Assembly (NCBI GenBank): GCA_021776515.1 | Contig: JAJFFS010000012.1 | Span: 1-64,000 of the forward strand | Origin: Robiginitomaculum sp. | GTDB taxonomy: Bacteria; Pseudomonadota; Alphaproteobacteria; Caulobacterales; Maricaulaceae | Direction of reading: 5' to 3' | Length of the DNA: 64,000 nucleotides | Shown here: in pieces, positions 62,337 to 64,000 of the stretch | How positions within the stretch are numbered: position 1 is the first letter of the stretch | Layout of the letters: each line of letters begins with the position of its first letter | Notes under the pieces: model-generated | What the model was told of the DNA's origin: nothing | The model's database searches: none | Seen by the model: the letters and a program-made list of their open reading frames with translations, nothing else | Program-made: the position numbers and the translations under genes

Positions 62337-63041
62337 ATGCCCGCAATATCCACCATTATACCTATTGGAACACAAACATCATATACGCCGCCGGGAGATG
62401 AGGCGAAAACGGTCATTGTATTGGGTGCGGCGCGCGGGGGAACATCCATGGCTGCCGGGTTGGTGAGCATGCTTGGAATTAATATGGGGGAACGGATAGA
62501 TCCACCCACAAACGAAGACCTGGACTTCATTGAAGGACGTGAACCTTTACCAGCTATACCTAACCCAGATCACCCGGAACACACACGAGTTTTAGTGCGC
62601 CTTTTAGGGCTGGTGAACGCACGCAACCAAAAACACCATGACTGGGGATGGAAAGACCCTTTGTCCTTTGTCTATGTGGCACCTCTGCTCAGCCATTTGC
62701 GCAACCCCCATTTTGTAGTGGTGTTTCGTGACTTGTTTTCCATATCTGCCCGCGAAAAAGTAGCGACCGGCGTGAACACACTGGACACATTTTCGCGTGC
62801 ACAAAAAAACTATGCCTGGTTACTGGAGATGTTAAAACGAAGGGACGCGCCTGCACTTCTTACAGGCTACGAAAAGGTGGTGCTAAATCCTGAAGCTTAC
62901 GCCAGGGATTTATGCGCTTTTCTGGGCCATAGCGCCAGCGACACTTTTATTGATCAGGCTATTCAATATATTAAACCAGGACGTGGTCATGGCCAGCTAC
63001 CAACACATTTGACACACTCAAATACCCCCCCCCCTGAGTAA
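62337..63041 (+). CDS. Sulfotransferase-like protein
   Basis: 234 residues. The N-terminal GAARGGTSMAAGLV fits the 5'-phosphosulfate-binding loop of PAPS-dependent sulfotransferases, and VVVFRDLFSISAREKVATG fits the 3'-phosphate-binding strand-helix. It would transfer sulfate to a carbohydrate or lipid. The gene ends in a run of ten C at 63025-63034 that codes for Pro-Pro-Pro; length changes there would alter only the last residues. A methyltransferase gene begins four bases later, and both may act on one surface glycan. Confidence 0.8.
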   Translation: MPAISTIIPIGTQTSYTPPGDEAKTVIVLGAARGGTSMAAGLVSMLGINMGERIDPPTNEDLDFIEGREPLPAIPNPDHPEHTRVLVRLLGLVNARNQKHHDWGWKDPLSFVYVAPLLSHLRNPHFVVVFRDLFSISAREKVATGVNTLDTFSRAQKNYAWLLEMLKRRDAPALLTGYEKVVLNPEAYARDLCAFLGHSASDTFIDQAIQYIKPGRGHGQLPTHLTHSNTPPPE

Positions 63042-63045
63042 TATT

Positions 63046-64000
63046 ATGACAGTATTGCATTTTCTTGAAAGCATAAGCCCGTTTGCCCTGAAAAAGGGTT
63101 GGCTGCGCTGGGAGGACGGTCTTGCCCGCAGTCTGCAATGCCCTGCCTGTCATTTTAATGGACAAATGAATACGCAACGGTCTGTCGCTTCACCTTATTC
63201 AAAACACAGACGTTTCAGGCTTTATGATTGCCCGGAATGCGGCACAGCGTATTTTCCTGATATTTCACCGCCACCTTATGAAGATCAATCTCATGGCGGT
63301 CAAAAAGAAAACTTTACCGCACCCAGTAAATTTTATGTTGAACAGGGGGCCGGTTTTGAGCCGATGATTGCCCCTTTTTTCTGGTTACCAAAAAACACCA
63401 TTAAATCACTGCTCGAAGTTGGTTGTGGATATGGGTTTTCACTGGATTTTGCCGCGCGTGCCTTGGGCTGGAATGCTCAGGGTGTCGATCCATCGCATAT
63501 TGCCCGGACCGGATCGTCGGAATTGGGTATTCCCATAATGGCGGGGTACCTAAACGCCGACACCAAACTGGAAGGTATGCCATTTGATCTGGTTTTTTCT
63601 TCCGAGGTTATAGAGCATATCGCTGACCCGGACCCCTTTGTGGACGTTCTTGCTATGGCCGCAGGCAAGCAAGGCACATTGTTGTTGACCACCCCTGACA
63701 TTGAGGGTTTGCGCCAGGAACGGGCTGTCGAAGAGATCATTCCTCTATTATCGCCTGGGTCACATCTGGTTTTGTTCAGCAAAAATGGTCTGGATGCTTG
63801 TCTGAAACGAGCCGGATTTAAACATGTCAACGTGTGGTCCACCGGCGATACGCTTTATGCCTTTGCCTCAAACCACACCATCGATATTGATTTTTCTACA
63901 CCTATCGATCGCCCACTATTGTCAAAATACTTGCAAGATAAACTCAAGAAAAAGAACCTGCCCCATCACCTCAAAAGCGGATTTGCCGGGCGACTTTTGC
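63046..64000 (+). CDS. SAM-dependent methyltransferase with N-terminal zinc ribbon (3' end outside window)
   Basis: The frame runs from ATG 63046 to the edge, at least 318 residues, with no stop. The N-terminal Cys motifs CPACH and CPECG suggest a zinc ribbon. The Rossmann core of a class I methyltransferase follows: LLEVGCGYGFSLDFAARALG (SAM loop), GVDPSHIA, then LVFSSEVIEHIADPDPF. This pattern is common in methyltransferases that act on surface polysaccharides. Its position after a sulfotransferase-like gene supports a glycan-modification cluster extending rightward. Confidence 0.88.
   Translation, partial: MTVLHFLESISPFALKKGWLRWEDGLARSLQCPACHFNGQMNTQRSVASPYSKHRRFRLYDCPECGTAYFPDISPPPYEDQSHGGQKENFTAPSKFYVEQGAGFEPMIAPFFWLPKNTIKSLLEVGCGYGFSLDFAARALGWNAQGVDPSHIARTGSSELGIPIMAGYLNADTKLEGMPFDLVFSSEVIEHIADPDPFVDVLAMAAGKQGTLLLTTPDIEGLRQERAVEEIIPLLSPGSHLVLFSKNGLDACLKRAGFKHVNVWSTGDTLYAFASNHTIDIDFSTPIDRPLLSKYLQDKLKKKNLPHHLKSGFAGRLL

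Overview
The window reads as chromosomal DNA of an alphaproteobacterium of moderate GC content. The evidence is the gene order yqeY-dnaG-rpoD, a DnaG that has lost most of its zinc ligands (a known alphaproteobacterial trait), the sdhCDAB order, a TipN-like polarity protein, an Oar-type TonB-dependent receptor, and a dispersed family of intergenic GTCAT..CCGG palindromes. The order or genus cannot be fixed from this sequence alone. Nearly all of the window is ordinary core genome; the left 2.6 kb is mobile DNA.

Layout. 1-2626: end of an integrated element, with a tyrosine-recombinase tail, two small ORFs and a large serine recombinase whose last codons lie inside a tRNA-Thr(GGT) gene. 2794-4265: a 43-residue basic protein and murA. 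4262-9103: a redox and peptide-modification-like locus with a small cytochrome c, a monoheme protein carrying 17-residue Glu/His/Lys/Met repeats, a divergent TTL ATP-grasp/PqqD/HprK-like fusion, and a cytochrome b561. 9104-13387: a histidine-phosphatase lipoprotein, a 26-residue membrane peptide, a FrnE/DsbA-like oxidoreductase overlapping a FabH2-type ketoacyl synthase, a GST and a DsrE-like periplasmic protein. 13890-18380: rpoD, dnaG, yqeY. 18537-23492: carA, a solute-binding lipoprotein and a TipN-like coiled-coil protein. 23588-28232: the split glycine cleavage operon gcvT-H-PA-PB behind a tandem glycine riboswitch. 28445-34704: Sel1-like protein, small membrane proteins, mutL, a MarR regulator with matching palindromes on both sides, dihydropyrimidinase and an AhpD-like protein. 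34888-38324: an EF-hand protein divergent from an OmpR/EnvZ-type pair. 38442-45897: sdhCDAB, pth, rplY, recR and a ClC transporter. 46173-51202: a secreted unknown protein, a small membrane protein, a GT4 glycosyltransferase, a CPBP protease and a TetR regulator. 51266-55352: a phn-type uptake operon (phnC, a PhnD-PhnE fusion, phosphate-type porin) with a decayed second copy of the phnE 3' end beside it. 55611-64000: TonB receptor, gspD, prepilin peptidase, a sulfotransferase-like protein and a methyltransferase that runs off the edge.

The most promising unusual system is at 4262-9103. The 800-residue protein joins a tubulin-tyrosine-ligase-type ligase to a PqqD (RiPP-recognition) domain and an HprK-related domain whose P-loop looks destroyed. 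It is divergent from a secreted monoheme protein with nearly identical GEGEAEA-rich repeats that resemble the acidic tubulin tails modified by eukaryotic TTLL enzymes, and it sits 28 bp upstream of a cytochrome b561. I infer, without proof, that the ligase adds amino acids to the acidic repeats of the exported haem protein before export, giving a modified electron-transfer or metal-binding protein that works with the b561. Other points of note are the PhnD-PhnE fusion with its phnE relic, the serine recombinase/tRNA overlap, and the two identical 12-bp palindromes flanking marR.
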